NCBI GenBank assembly: GCA_049323435.1 | Contig: JBMOMX010000042.1 | Location: forward strand, 1 to 7,046 | DNA from: UBA11222 sp049323435 | GTDB lineage: Bacteria > Pseudomonadota > Alphaproteobacteria > UBA11222 | Reading direction: 5' to 3' | Length of the DNA: 7,046 bases | Shown: positions 1 through 6,067 of the stretch, in pieces | Layout: each line of letters opens with the position of its first letter | Position numbering within the stretch: the first letter of the stretch is position 1 | The notes under the pieces: model-generated | The model's database searches: none | Told to the model about the DNA's origin: nothing | What the model saw: only the letters and a program-made list of their open reading frames with translations | Translations under genes and position numbers: made by a program

Positions 1-395
1 AACGGTATGCCGATGCCAAACCGCGCGCCAGTTTGCGTTGTGGTAAATCCAATATTCACGCGAATTTCTTGTGGATCGATTGCAGCGAGAGAACCTTTCA
101 CCACTTCATGTGAGGAGCTTTCCGTGTCCTCATCAAATAAACCGGTCTCACGCAGCGCCGCTTGCAGATGCGCAAGGGAATCCGCTGTCACGCCGCGAAT
201 TTGCAGGTTAGCGCGCCGCGTCAGATCGATAATGCCATTGCCATATTGCGCGGCGGCGTGCGCGAGCGCGCGTAATTGCGGCGTGGTAATAGACTGCCCG
301 CGTGGATGTATACGGACGATCAGCCCATCACCCGATTCCATCGGGCGCAGGACGCTGGGGCACCAGCCGCGCCGCTGCGATGCGCGCTCACTCAT
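1..395 (-). CDS. cobG: Precorrin-3B synthase CobG, N-terminal part (runs off left edge)
   Basis: The first 131 codons are present; the rest lies beyond position 1. CobG converts precorrin-3A to precorrin-3B in the aerobic cobalamin pathway. It is an oxygen-using enzyme with an iron-sulfur cluster, related to sulfite and nitrite reductases. The translation (read by hand from the minus strand) opens with a short tail, then RRGWCPSVLRPMESGDG at residues 8-24 and TRRANLQIRG at residues 59-68. Both are characteristic of the ferredoxin-like half-domain at the start of CobG and its sulfite-reductase relatives. The cluster-binding cysteines would lie in the missing C-terminal part. The ATG at 395-393 overlaps the cobN stop codon as ATGA, so translation is probably coupled to cobN. 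Sulfite reductase is the main alternative, but the sequence and the cob neighbours favour CobG. Confidence 0.93.
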   Translation of the reverse strand, partial: MSERASQRRGWCPSVLRPMESGDGLIVRIHPRGQSITTPQLRALAHAAAQYGNGIIDLTRRANLQIRGVTADSLAHLQAALRETGLFDEDTESSSHEVVKGSLAAIDPQEIRVNIGFTTTQTGARFGIGIP

Positions 396-3300
396 GGCGG
401 CGCCCCCGCAAACTGCGCCAGCCGCATGGCAGCCGAGTTGCGCCGTGGGCGCCAAAGCTCGCGCCGGATCGCCTCGCTGAACCGCGCGGCAATCGCATGC
501 AGCGCCGCAGGATTGGCTGTGCGCAGAAAGTCAGCCACTTTCTGATCGCCAAGAAAGGCGTCAAACAATAGACTGAACTGGACCTCGCAATCAGCGCCCG
601 TCGTGGCTGCGAAGGCAAACAGCGCATCAAGCGTATCGGCCATGACTGCGGCGCCGCTCGGGCCATGCCGCATCTGTCCCGCAATCCAGTGCGGATTGCC
701 CGCGCGCCCGCGCACGGTGCGCGCAACAACTGTTTGATAATCCTGCACCTGGGGGCGCTCAGGATCGCTGGTGTTTGATTCATACAGCGCCGCCGGCCGG
801 TTGCCGGTAGCGGCGATCGCTGCGGCAAGCCCGCCAATGTGATTGGGCACCGTGCCGGTGTCGAGCATATCGGCCTCGGCCATATCGGCCACATGAATGA
901 CAGCGTCAACCGAGGCAAGCCGGCTGTTCAGCGCGGCCTTGCCTGCCTGGCCATCGCAATTGCGTCCGTACGCATATGACGAGGCGGCAAGATAGCTGTT
1001 CGCCAACTCCTCACGCTTGCGCCATGTTCCCTCGGCCAGCGTGCGCTCAATGCCGCTGCCATAGGCGCCGGGGGCGGGGCCGAAAATTCGGGGGCCGTCC
1101 TGGCCCCGCCGCCGCGACGCCATGGCGAGATAATTTGATTCATCTGGCTCGTCGAGCTTTGCGACCGCCGATATGGCGGCGTCAAAAAAATCTATCTGTG
1201 CCGGGAACACGTCACGGAACAGGCCGGAAATGCGTAATGTGACATCGATTCGCGGCCATTGCATTTTTGCCAGCGGCAGAATTTCATAGCCCGTCACCCG
1301 CGTCGAGGCGTGATCCCATGTTGGCCGGACGCCCAGCAGCGCCAGCGCTTGCGCCAGATCCTCGCCGCCCGTGCGCATGGCCGTACTGGCCCACAAATCC
1401 ATCACCACATGGCGCGGCCAGTCGCCATGCTGTTGCAGATGTACACGGATGAACTCGGCGGCAGCCCGGTGGCCAAGCGCCATTGCGGTGCGTGTGGGCA
1501 CCGCGCGCGGATCAACGGCATAGAGATTGCGCCCCGTTGGCAGCACGTCACGGCGCCCACGCGATGGCGCGCCTCCTGGCCCAGGCAAAACAAAGCGCCC
1601 GTCAAGGGCGCAAATCAGTGCATCCTGCTCGGCTTTCGCGCAGGTATCGCGCATAGCGGGTGAGGTTCCATCATCTGCTTGCGCCTGTATCGTTGCGCCA
1701 AAAATATGTTGCCCATCGCGAATGCGCATTTCCTTTATTTCACACAGCCAGGCATCAATCTTTGCAACGGCGGCAATCCGGTCCATGTCTGCTGCAATAC
1801 CGCATTCGGCGGCAAGACCACTTACAGACGCCTGCGATAAAATTTCGTCCGCCAGACCCGTGGCTCTGCGCGGATCAAGGCCTTGCGCTTCTGCGAACTC
1901 ATCGATCAGCGGTTCGATCCCGGCGGCAGCGCCATACAGGCCCGCCGTCACCAATGGCGGCGTCATATGGCCGATGGTGACGGCGCCAAGACGCCGTTTG
2001 GCCTGCGCAGCCTCGCCGGGATTGCTGACGATGAAGGGATAAATAACCGGTACTGATCCTATGATGGCGCGCGGAAAGCAGGTTTGCGACAGCGCCACCG
2101 CCTTGCCGGGCAGCCATTCCAGCGTGCCATGCGCGCCGAGCATGACGATGGCATGCACCTCACGGATATACCGGAGCCAAAGGTGAAAAGCGATATAGGC
2201 ATGACGCGGCGGCAGTGCGGGATCATGATAGCTGTCCTTGCGGCCTATCCGCGCGGCGCGATCAGGTTGAATGGATAGTACGACAGAGCCAAGCTCCATG
2301 ATGTGGTGATGGAACAGCCCATCGACACAGCTGGCGTCCTCGCTGGGCAGGCCCCAGGCTGCCGTTACGCGCGCGATCACGCTTTGCGGAAGCCGTTCCA
2401 GAAGACGCTGGTACGTCACTGCATCCATGAACGGCATTGATTGCCCATTCGTCAGATGACGGAATATTTCGTCACCCTTGGGGGCTTTGGTAATTGCATA
2501 TCCTTGCGCGCGCAACAGATTGAGAATGCTGGCAGCACTTGCAGGACCATCAAGGCCAACCCCTGATCCTGCACGGCCAGATTTCCCCGGATAGTCTGGC
2601 AGCAAAATGGCAAGGCGCTTGTCCGCACGCGGGCAGGCCGCGAGCCGCGCCCAGGCGGCGGCCACATCTGCGGTATGCGCAACCCCTGCTGCGTCCGGTT
2701 CATGCACATGGCGGGTAAACTGCAAATCGGTCCGGTGTCCGGCGGCGCGCTTGAACGAGATGCTCCCCGTTAACAACCGGCCATCAAGTTCTGGCAGGAC
2801 GACATTCATTGCCAGGTCCGCCGCGCTCAGGCCCCGATGCGCTGCAATCCAGGCTTCCCGGCTTGATCCGGCCAGAACAGCCTGAAATACGGGGACGCCG
2901 GGTGCATCAAGCGGGCTTGGTGCTTGCGGCGCAGCTTTTGCCGAAAACGCCGTGGTGTTGACGATCACGGTTGGCCGAAACGTTGCCAGACTTTGCTGAA
3001 TGAAATTGGCCGCTTCAGGTTCCTTAAGACTTGCGGCAAACAATGCGACCGGTTGCATGCCGCGCACGGCAAGTGCGGCATGAAGCGTGTCGATGGGGGC
3101 AAGGTCACCCGCCAGAAGCAAAGCGCGGTAGAATATGATCGCCGCAACAGGTTTATCTACACCCATGACCGCAGGCATCGCATCGAATGCAGTGACGCCC
3201 TCGCCCGGGCGATAGACGCCGTAACGCGGCAGCGCACACGGCGGTGCTACCTCTGCCGCCATCCCCGCCAGCACGGCGGCTTGTCGCAGCGCGTTTGAAA

Positions 3301-3760
3301 GATTAGCAATGCCACCCTCTGTGCAATATCGCGCGAATAAATCAAGCGTTTCCGGAGTTAGCGTGGAAACAGATGCAAGTCGCGCATCGGGCGTCGTATC
3401 GCCCGGAACAATGGCCAGCGGGATGCCCTGCCGCTTCGCCACAGCGAAAATCTGCTCCGCCCCATAGCGCCAATAATCCAGCCCGCCAAGTAACCGGACC
3501 AGTACGAAACGCGCATGGGCGATGACCTTTTCGATGTAAAGGTCGGCCGACATCGGGTGGCGTAGTTGCGCCAGGCTTGCAAGACGTACCGACGGAGCGG
3601 TATCTGCCAACCCGCCAAAGGCCAGATCAGCCGCTGCCGCAAAACCAGACAGATCACTGTCCGTAAATGACAGCACAACAAGATCACCCGGTGACTGGTC
3701 CAGATCGACCGGCTGGCCGAAGGCGTCAAGGCTTTGCCCCTGGGTGACAAGTATGTGCAT
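392..3760 (-). CDS. cobN: Cobaltochelatase large subunit CobN
   Basis: CobN is the large, substrate-binding subunit of the ATP-dependent CobNST complex, which inserts Co2+ into hydrogenobyrinic acid a,c-diamide. It belongs to the CobN/BchH (magnesium chelatase H) family. The 1122-residue protein is intact. Family blocks seen are LLPDYPGKSG at about 386-395, HGTLEWLPGKAV at about 544-555, PVIYPFIVSNPGEAAQAKRR at about 571-590, PTGRNLYAVDPR at about 741-752, the run ILPLAKMQWPRIDVTLRISG at about 827-846 and FGPAPGAYGSG at about 893-903. The open frame extends 35 codons upstream to 3865, but that part lies inside cobW and looks like out-of-frame sequence. MHILVTQ at 3760 is a normal CobN beginning. 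The ribosome site there is weak, and cobW ends 11 bp upstream, so reinitiation is likely. From memory the protein is somewhat shorter than the roughly 1275-residue classical CobN. cobS and cobT are not in the window. Confidence 0.97.
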   Translation of the reverse strand: MHILVTQGQSLDAFGQPVDLDQSPGDLVVLSFTDSDLSGFAAAADLAFGGLADTAPSVRLASLAQLRHPMSADLYIEKVIAHARFVLVRLLGGLDYWRYGAEQIFAVAKRQGIPLAIVPGDTTPDARLASVSTLTPETLDLFARYCTEGGIANLSNALRQAAVLAGMAAEVAPPCALPRYGVYRPGEGVTAFDAMPAVMGVDKPVAAIIFYRALLLAGDLAPIDTLHAALAVRGMQPVALFAASLKEPEAANFIQQSLATFRPTVIVNTTAFSAKAAPQAPSPLDAPGVPVFQAVLAGSSREAWIAAHRGLSAADLAMNVVLPELDGRLLTGSISFKRAAGHRTDLQFTRHVHEPDAAGVAHTADVAAAWARLAACPRADKRLAILLPDYPGKSGRAGSGVGLDGPASAASILNLLRAQGYAITKAPKGDEIFRHLTNGQSMPFMDAVTYQRLLERLPQSVIARVTAAWGLPSEDASCVDGLFHHHIMELGSVVLSIQPDRAARIGRKDSYHDPALPPRHAYIAFHLWLRYIREVHAIVMLGAHGTLEWLPGKAVALSQTCFPRAIIGSVPVIYPFIVSNPGEAAQAKRRLGAVTIGHMTPPLVTAGLYGAAAGIEPLIDEFAEAQGLDPRRATGLADEILSQASVSGLAAECGIAADMDRIAAVAKIDAWLCEIKEMRIRDGQHIFGATIQAQADDGTSPAMRDTCAKAEQDALICALDGRFVLPGPGGAPSRGRRDVLPTGRNLYAVDPRAVPTRTAMALGHRAAAEFIRVHLQQHGDWPRHVVMDLWASTAMRTGGEDLAQALALLGVRPTWDHASTRVTGYEILPLAKMQWPRIDVTLRISGLFRDVFPAQIDFFDAAISAVAKLDEPDESNYLAMASRRRGQDGPRIFGPAPGAYGSGIERTLAEGTWRKREELANSYLAASSYAYGRNCDGQAGKAALNSRLASVDAVIHVADMAEADMLDTGTVPNHIGGLAAAIAATGNRPAALYESNTSDPERPQVQDYQTVVARTVRGRAGNPHWIAGQMRHGPSGAAVMADTLDALFAFAATTGADCEVQFSLLFDAFLGDQKVADFLRTANPAALHAIAARFSEAIRRELWRPRRNSAAMRLAQFAGAPP

Positions 3761-3771
3761 GGGTGCCGCGC

Positions 3772-4812
3772 TCAGCCCAGAATGGCAGTGGTGATCGCGT
3801 CGCGATCCAGGCCGATGCGGCCGATGACGACAAGCTGCCCCTGGCGCGTCTCGCTTGCGCCCCAAATGCGGTCGTAATGATGCTGAAAGCGATTGCCCAC
3901 ACCTTGCACGATCAGCCGCATCGGCTTGGCGTGGACAACAGCAAAACCTTTCACCCGCAACACATCATGGGCCTGCACCACGTGCTGTAGCCGTTCCACA
4001 AGTTCATCGGGATTTGCGATTTCCGCAATCCGCACCACGAAACTCTGGAAATCCTCATGGTCGTGCTCACCCAGCGCATCAATGTGCGAGGGACGCGCGG
4101 CAAGATCATCTTCCGCCGCCGCACCCAGACCAAGCAGGATGTCCGGATCGATACGCCCCTGGCGCGTGAGGACTGTCTTCACAGCGCGCGGTATCAATGC
4201 ATTTATCTCGTGCGCGACGGCGCGGGACTGTTCCTCGCTTAGCAGGTCCGTCTTGTTCAGGATGACAAGATCGGCGCATAGCAGTTGATCTTCATAGACT
4301 TCCTCCAGCGGATTATCGTGATCAAGCGAGGGGTCAAGGGCGCGCTGGCGGGCAAGGCTTTCCGGGCTGTCGACGAATTGGCCTGCGGCGACCGCAGGCC
4401 CGTCAACAACGGCGATGACCCCGTCCACGGTCAGCCGTGATCGGATCGCGGGCCATTGAAACGCCTGTAGCAGCGGCTTTGGCAAAGCGAGACCAGAGGT
4501 TTCGATGATAATGTGCTCGGGCTTCAGATCATGGGCAAGTAACGCTTCGATGGCCGGGATGAAGTCATCCGAAACGGTGCAGCATATGCAGCCATTGGCA
4601 AGCTCGATGATGTTCTGCTCTGGGCAATTCTCGACACCACAAGCTTTCAATATCTCGCCATCGACCCCCACATCGCCGAATTCGTTGATGATCAGCGCGA
4701 GACGCCGGTTTCCGGCATTCTGTAAAATATGGCGGATTAGCGTCGTCTTTCCGGCACCGAGAAAGCCGGTCACGATGGTTGCTGGAATTTTACCCTGTGC
4801 GGTGAGGCTCAT
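3772..4812 (-). CDS. cobW: Cobalt-handling GTPase CobW (G3E family)
   Basis: A 346-residue P-loop GTPase of the COG0523/G3E family, of the CobW type by its operon context. CobW proteins bind GTP and Co2+ and are thought to deliver cobalt to the CobNST chelatase in the cytosol. Visible motifs are the Walker A loop GFLGAGKTT at 16-24, INEFGD at 42-47, the metal-binding GCICC at 74-78 (Cys75, Cys77, Cys78), IIETSGLALPKP at 102-113, and the guanine-specificity motif NKTD at 186-189. The C-terminal half has HDHE-like residues and the usual CobW C-terminal domain around VKGFAVV. The ATG at 4812 overlaps the stop of the upstream DUF1636 gene (ATGA) and has GGGAG about 9 nt upstream. Zinc or other-metal COG0523 members look similar; placement between DUF1636 and cobN below a B12 riboswitch argues for the cobalt role. 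Confidence 0.95.
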   Translation of the reverse strand: MSLTAQGKIPATIVTGFLGAGKTTLIRHILQNAGNRRLALIINEFGDVGVDGEILKACGVENCPEQNIIELANGCICCTVSDDFIPAIEALLAHDLKPEHIIIETSGLALPKPLLQAFQWPAIRSRLTVDGVIAVVDGPAVAAGQFVDSPESLARQRALDPSLDHDNPLEEVYEDQLLCADLVILNKTDLLSEEQSRAVAHEINALIPRAVKTVLTRQGRIDPDILLGLGAAAEDDLAARPSHIDALGEHDHEDFQSFVVRIAEIANPDELVERLQHVVQAHDVLRVKGFAVVHAKPMRLIVQGVGNRFQHHYDRIWGASETRQGQLVVIGRIGLDRDAITTAILG

Positions 4813-5207
4813 GATAATTCGGCTCCCAATGACAATGACGGGACGCGCGCAATGGTCCCTTTGCGCAATATTTCCGGACGCTTGAAATAGGAGATTGTGC
4901 CGTCCGGGCTTTCCGCCTGAAGCGCGGCACAGGCCAGCACCGCGTCGGCCATGCCGGCTATGCCGGGATCAATCTCGCCCAGAATATAGGTCCATTTTCC
5001 GGGTGCGGCGAAGGCAACTGTACAGCTGCGCTTGCAATTCGCCATGCAGGCGACCGGGGCAACATGAAGCCGCGCCCCGGCCTGTGCGGCGCGCGCGGCG
5101 ATGGCCTGATAAAGCTGCTGTCCCGCCTGTTCGCCGGGGGGCAGCGCTTCGCCCGGACGCTGGCAGGTGACGCAGATATGGATGGTCTGCAAGGCCGTAT
5201 TGTGCAC
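4809..5207 (-). CDS. DUF1636 family putative metal-binding protein
   Basis: A 132-residue cytosolic protein with no signal peptide or membrane segment. It matches the DUF1636 pattern as I know it: ICVTC near the start, ACMANCKRSC in the middle, APGKWTYILG, and a tail with RPEILRKGTIARVP. Five cysteines (12, 15, 54, 58, 62 from this start) form CxxC ... CxxxCxxxC, compatible with binding a metal ion or a [2Fe-2S] cluster in a thioredoxin-like ferredoxin fold. That binding is inference; no reaction is established to my knowledge. It is the first gene of the left-arm operon and overlaps cobW by ATGA, which suggests a role alongside CobW in cobalt handling. The frame is open to a GTG at 5246, but the GTG at 5207 is preferred: GAGGG lies 4 nt before it, whereas the upstream GTG is preceded by a C-run with no ribosome site. 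Confidence 0.85.
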   Translation of the reverse strand: MHNTALQTIHICVTCQRPGEALPPGEQAGQQLYQAIAARAAQAGARLHVAPVACMANCKRSCTVAFAAPGKWTYILGEIDPGIAGMADAVLACAALQAESPDGTISYFKRPEILRKGTIARVPSLSLGAELS

Positions 5208-5211
5208 TTTG

Positions 5212-5216
5212 CCCTC
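5212..5216 (-). promoter_or_regulatory. Ribosome binding site deciding the DUF1636 start
   Basis: GAGGG on the minus strand, 4 nt before the GTG at 5207. It is the only good ribosome site near the start of this frame and favours 5207 over the GTG at 5246. It can pair with CCCTC at 5251-5247 (see findings), which could mask it. Confidence 0.6.
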
Positions 5217-5330
5217 ATTAATTATGGCGCTGCGGTCATCATTCACGAGGGGGGCACGGATTCATTGCGCCGGATTGTATGGATCAATCCGGTACGGTAG
5301 CGGCCATAAACCAAGGCCACACTCAAACCC

Positions 5331-5345
5331 TGGGCGCCCCGCCCA
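5331..5345. repeat. Short perfect inverted repeat (hairpin) in the leader
   Basis: TGGGCG and CGCCCA are perfect complements around a 3-nt loop. Read on the minus strand the hairpin directly follows a T8 run; on the plus strand it is followed by A8. It therefore lacks a T-tract on its 3' side in either direction and is not a standard terminator. Confidence 0.6.
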
Positions 5346-5352
5346 AAAAAAA

Positions 5353-5535
5353 CGTCAGACGGCAGGTCTCCTGGCTTGAGGCTCAACCGGTCTTGCCGCC
5401 TTCCCGGGCACAGCGCGCCCAGTGGCCTTCGGCAAAACCTTGCCTCTTACAGTTGCGGGGGCAGCTATGGCTTCAGGTATCAGACCCTACCATATTCCCT
5501 CTTTCAGCTTCCCGCTGGGGAAGCACCGTCAGGCG
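5353..5535 (-). promoter_or_regulatory. Cobalamin riboswitch controlling DUF1636-cobW-cobN-cobG
   Basis: Read on the minus strand, the element contains in order GGAATATGGT, GCTGCCCCCGCAACTGTAA, GGCCACTGG, GGGAAGGC and the B12 box AAGCCAGGAGACCTGCC. This is the conserved core of the adenosylcobalamin riboswitch family. The outer strands (5535-5526 and 5362-5353) pair at 8 of 10 positions, including GACGG with CCGTC, giving a plausible P1. A perfect 7-bp hairpin (5507-5524, GCTTCCC/GGGAAGC) sits in the 5' part. The P5-like loop GGTTTT (5439-5434) can pair with AAGACC (5394-5389). Ligand binding normally lowers expression of the downstream genes. The exact ends are estimated from pairing. Confidence 0.96.
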
Positions 5536-5537
5536 TG

Positions 5538-5566
5538 AGCTAAAGCCATGCGGATTGCATTGTCAA
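5538..5566 (-). promoter_or_regulatory. Candidate promoter of the left arm
   Basis: A perfect TTGACA (5566-5561 on the minus strand) is followed after 17 nt by a weak -10 candidate, TTAGCT (5543-5538). Transcription would start near 5530, at the first strand of the riboswitch P1. The -35 box and position are good; the -10 box is poor. Confidence 0.4.
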
Positions 5567-5590
5567 TCTTATTGAGGGCTTGCATAGCAT
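5560..5590 (+). promoter_or_regulatory. Candidate promoter of the right arm
   Basis: TTGTCA (5560-5565) and TAGCAT (5585-5590) are 19 nt apart, upstream of the plus-strand riboswitch. An alternative is TTGCAT (5580-5585) with TATCTC (5603-5608), 17 nt apart. Neither is strong; a promoter is expected somewhere in 5540-5620 because the riboswitch begins near 5625. Confidence 0.25.
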
Positions 5591-5624
5591 CCGGTCGCAG
5601 TCTATCTCTTTGATGTTTGGATTT

Positions 5625-5834
5625 GATGGCCGGTTCTCTCATTGAGAGATGAAAAGGGAACGCGGTGCGCATCTTGCAAAGATGCAATGCCGTGGCTGCC
5701 CCCGCAACTGTAAACGGTGAGCGTCCTGTTGCTCACGCCACTGGAATGACTGTAGGCCCGCATGGGCGTTCGGAAAATTCCGGGAAGGTAAACAGGACGT
5801 GATGACCCGCAAGCCAGGAGACCTGCCGCCCATC
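5625..5834 (+). promoter_or_regulatory. Cobalamin riboswitch controlling cbtB-cbtA (and probably cobP)
   Basis: The plus strand carries GGGAACGCGGTG, then a perfect 7-bp hairpin (GCATCTT/AAGATGC, 5669-5685), AATGCCG, GGCTGCCCCCGCAACTGTAA, GCCACTGG, GGGAAGGT and the B12 box AAGCCAGGAGACCTGCC. Closing strands GATGG (5625-5629) and CCATC (5830-5834) form P1. The P5 stem GTGAGC/GCTCAC presents a loop, CGTCCTGTT (5722-5730), that is perfectly complementary to AACAGGACG (5791-5799). The cbtB ribosome site lies about 27 nt beyond P1, with no T-tract between, so control is more likely at translation than by an intrinsic terminator. Confidence 0.97.
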
Positions 5835-5861
5835 GAGAACTGCCCGCGTCGGGGTGACGAT

Positions 5862-5867
5862 AGGAGG
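5862..5867 (+). promoter_or_regulatory. Strong ribosome binding site of cbtB
   Basis: AGGAGG, 8 nt before the ATG at 5876, is a near-perfect Shine-Dalgarno sequence. It fixes the start of this very short gene and follows a small CGTC/GACG hairpin (5847-5859), so it is a natural target for riboswitch control. Confidence 0.75.
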
Positions 5868-5875
5868 ATATATCT

Positions 5876-6055
5876 ATGACTACGCTTGCGCAGACCCGTT
5901 CTGTTGTAACGGAAAGAACAGAAGCCTTGCAGGCTGGCCTTTTCGCCATGCTGCTTGGCGCGACCATCATCGGCATCATTGGTTTTGCTTCTCCGCAGGC
6001 AATTCATGATGCGGCGCATGATGTCCGGCACGCCAATATCGCCCCCTGTCACTAA
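5876..6055 (+). CDS. cbtB: Cobalt transporter subunit CbtB
   Basis: A 59-residue protein with one predicted membrane helix at about residues 18-38 (GLFAMLLGATIIGIIGFAS core). It ends in a histidine-rich tail, H44-D45-A-A-H48-D49-V-R-H52, finishing P57-C58-H59. A single helix followed by this His/Asp tail and a terminal PCH is the hallmark of CbtB, the small partner of CbtA in a proposed B12-regulated cobalt uptake system. The tail is the likely cobalt-binding site (inference). It has a strong ribosome site, sits immediately below a cobalamin riboswitch, and is followed 12 bp later by cbtA. The family has been assigned mainly from genome context, so transport of cobalt is well supported but not shown here. 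Confidence 0.93.
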   Translation: MTTLAQTRSVVTERTEALQAGLFAMLLGATIIGIIGFASPQAIHDAAHDVRHANIAPCH

Positions 6056-6067
6056 GGGGCTAACGTC

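Larger units (their letters stand above)
5208..5352 (-). other. Untranslated leader between riboswitch and DUF1636 gene
   Basis: About 145 nt separate the 3' end of the minus-strand riboswitch from the DUF1636 start. No convincing small gene is visible. On the minus strand it begins with a run of eight T (5352-5345), continues into a GC-rich hairpin (5345-5331), and ends with the ribosome site and its possible pairing partner. It is the likely expression platform of the riboswitch. Confidence 0.5.

Noticed and set aside
7..480. Plus-strand open frame of 157 codons at the left edge
   Set aside because: It is antisense to the clear CobG N-terminus and the cobN end; its composition (Arg, Ala, Cys, Ser rich) is typical of a shadow frame.
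3761..3865. 35-codon N-terminal extension of cobN
   Set aside because: It lies within cobW in another frame, has an unusual Arg/His/Pro-rich composition, and is followed by a normal CobN start, MHILVTQ, at 3760.
5331..5352. Intrinsic terminator at the GC hairpin next to A8/T8
   Set aside because: On the plus strand the hairpin is followed by A, not T; on the minus strand the T-run comes before the hairpin. It is not a standard terminator in either direction.
5279..5575. Plus-strand open frame of 98 codons
   Set aside because: It covers the minus-strand riboswitch in antisense, and its translation is explained by the conserved RNA sequence rather than by a protein.
5555..5585. Direct repeat TTGCAT (5555-5560 and 5580-5585) as a regulator site
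   Set aside because: Six bases twice in 31 bp is weak evidence; there is no known regulator match, and the riboswitches already explain the regulation.
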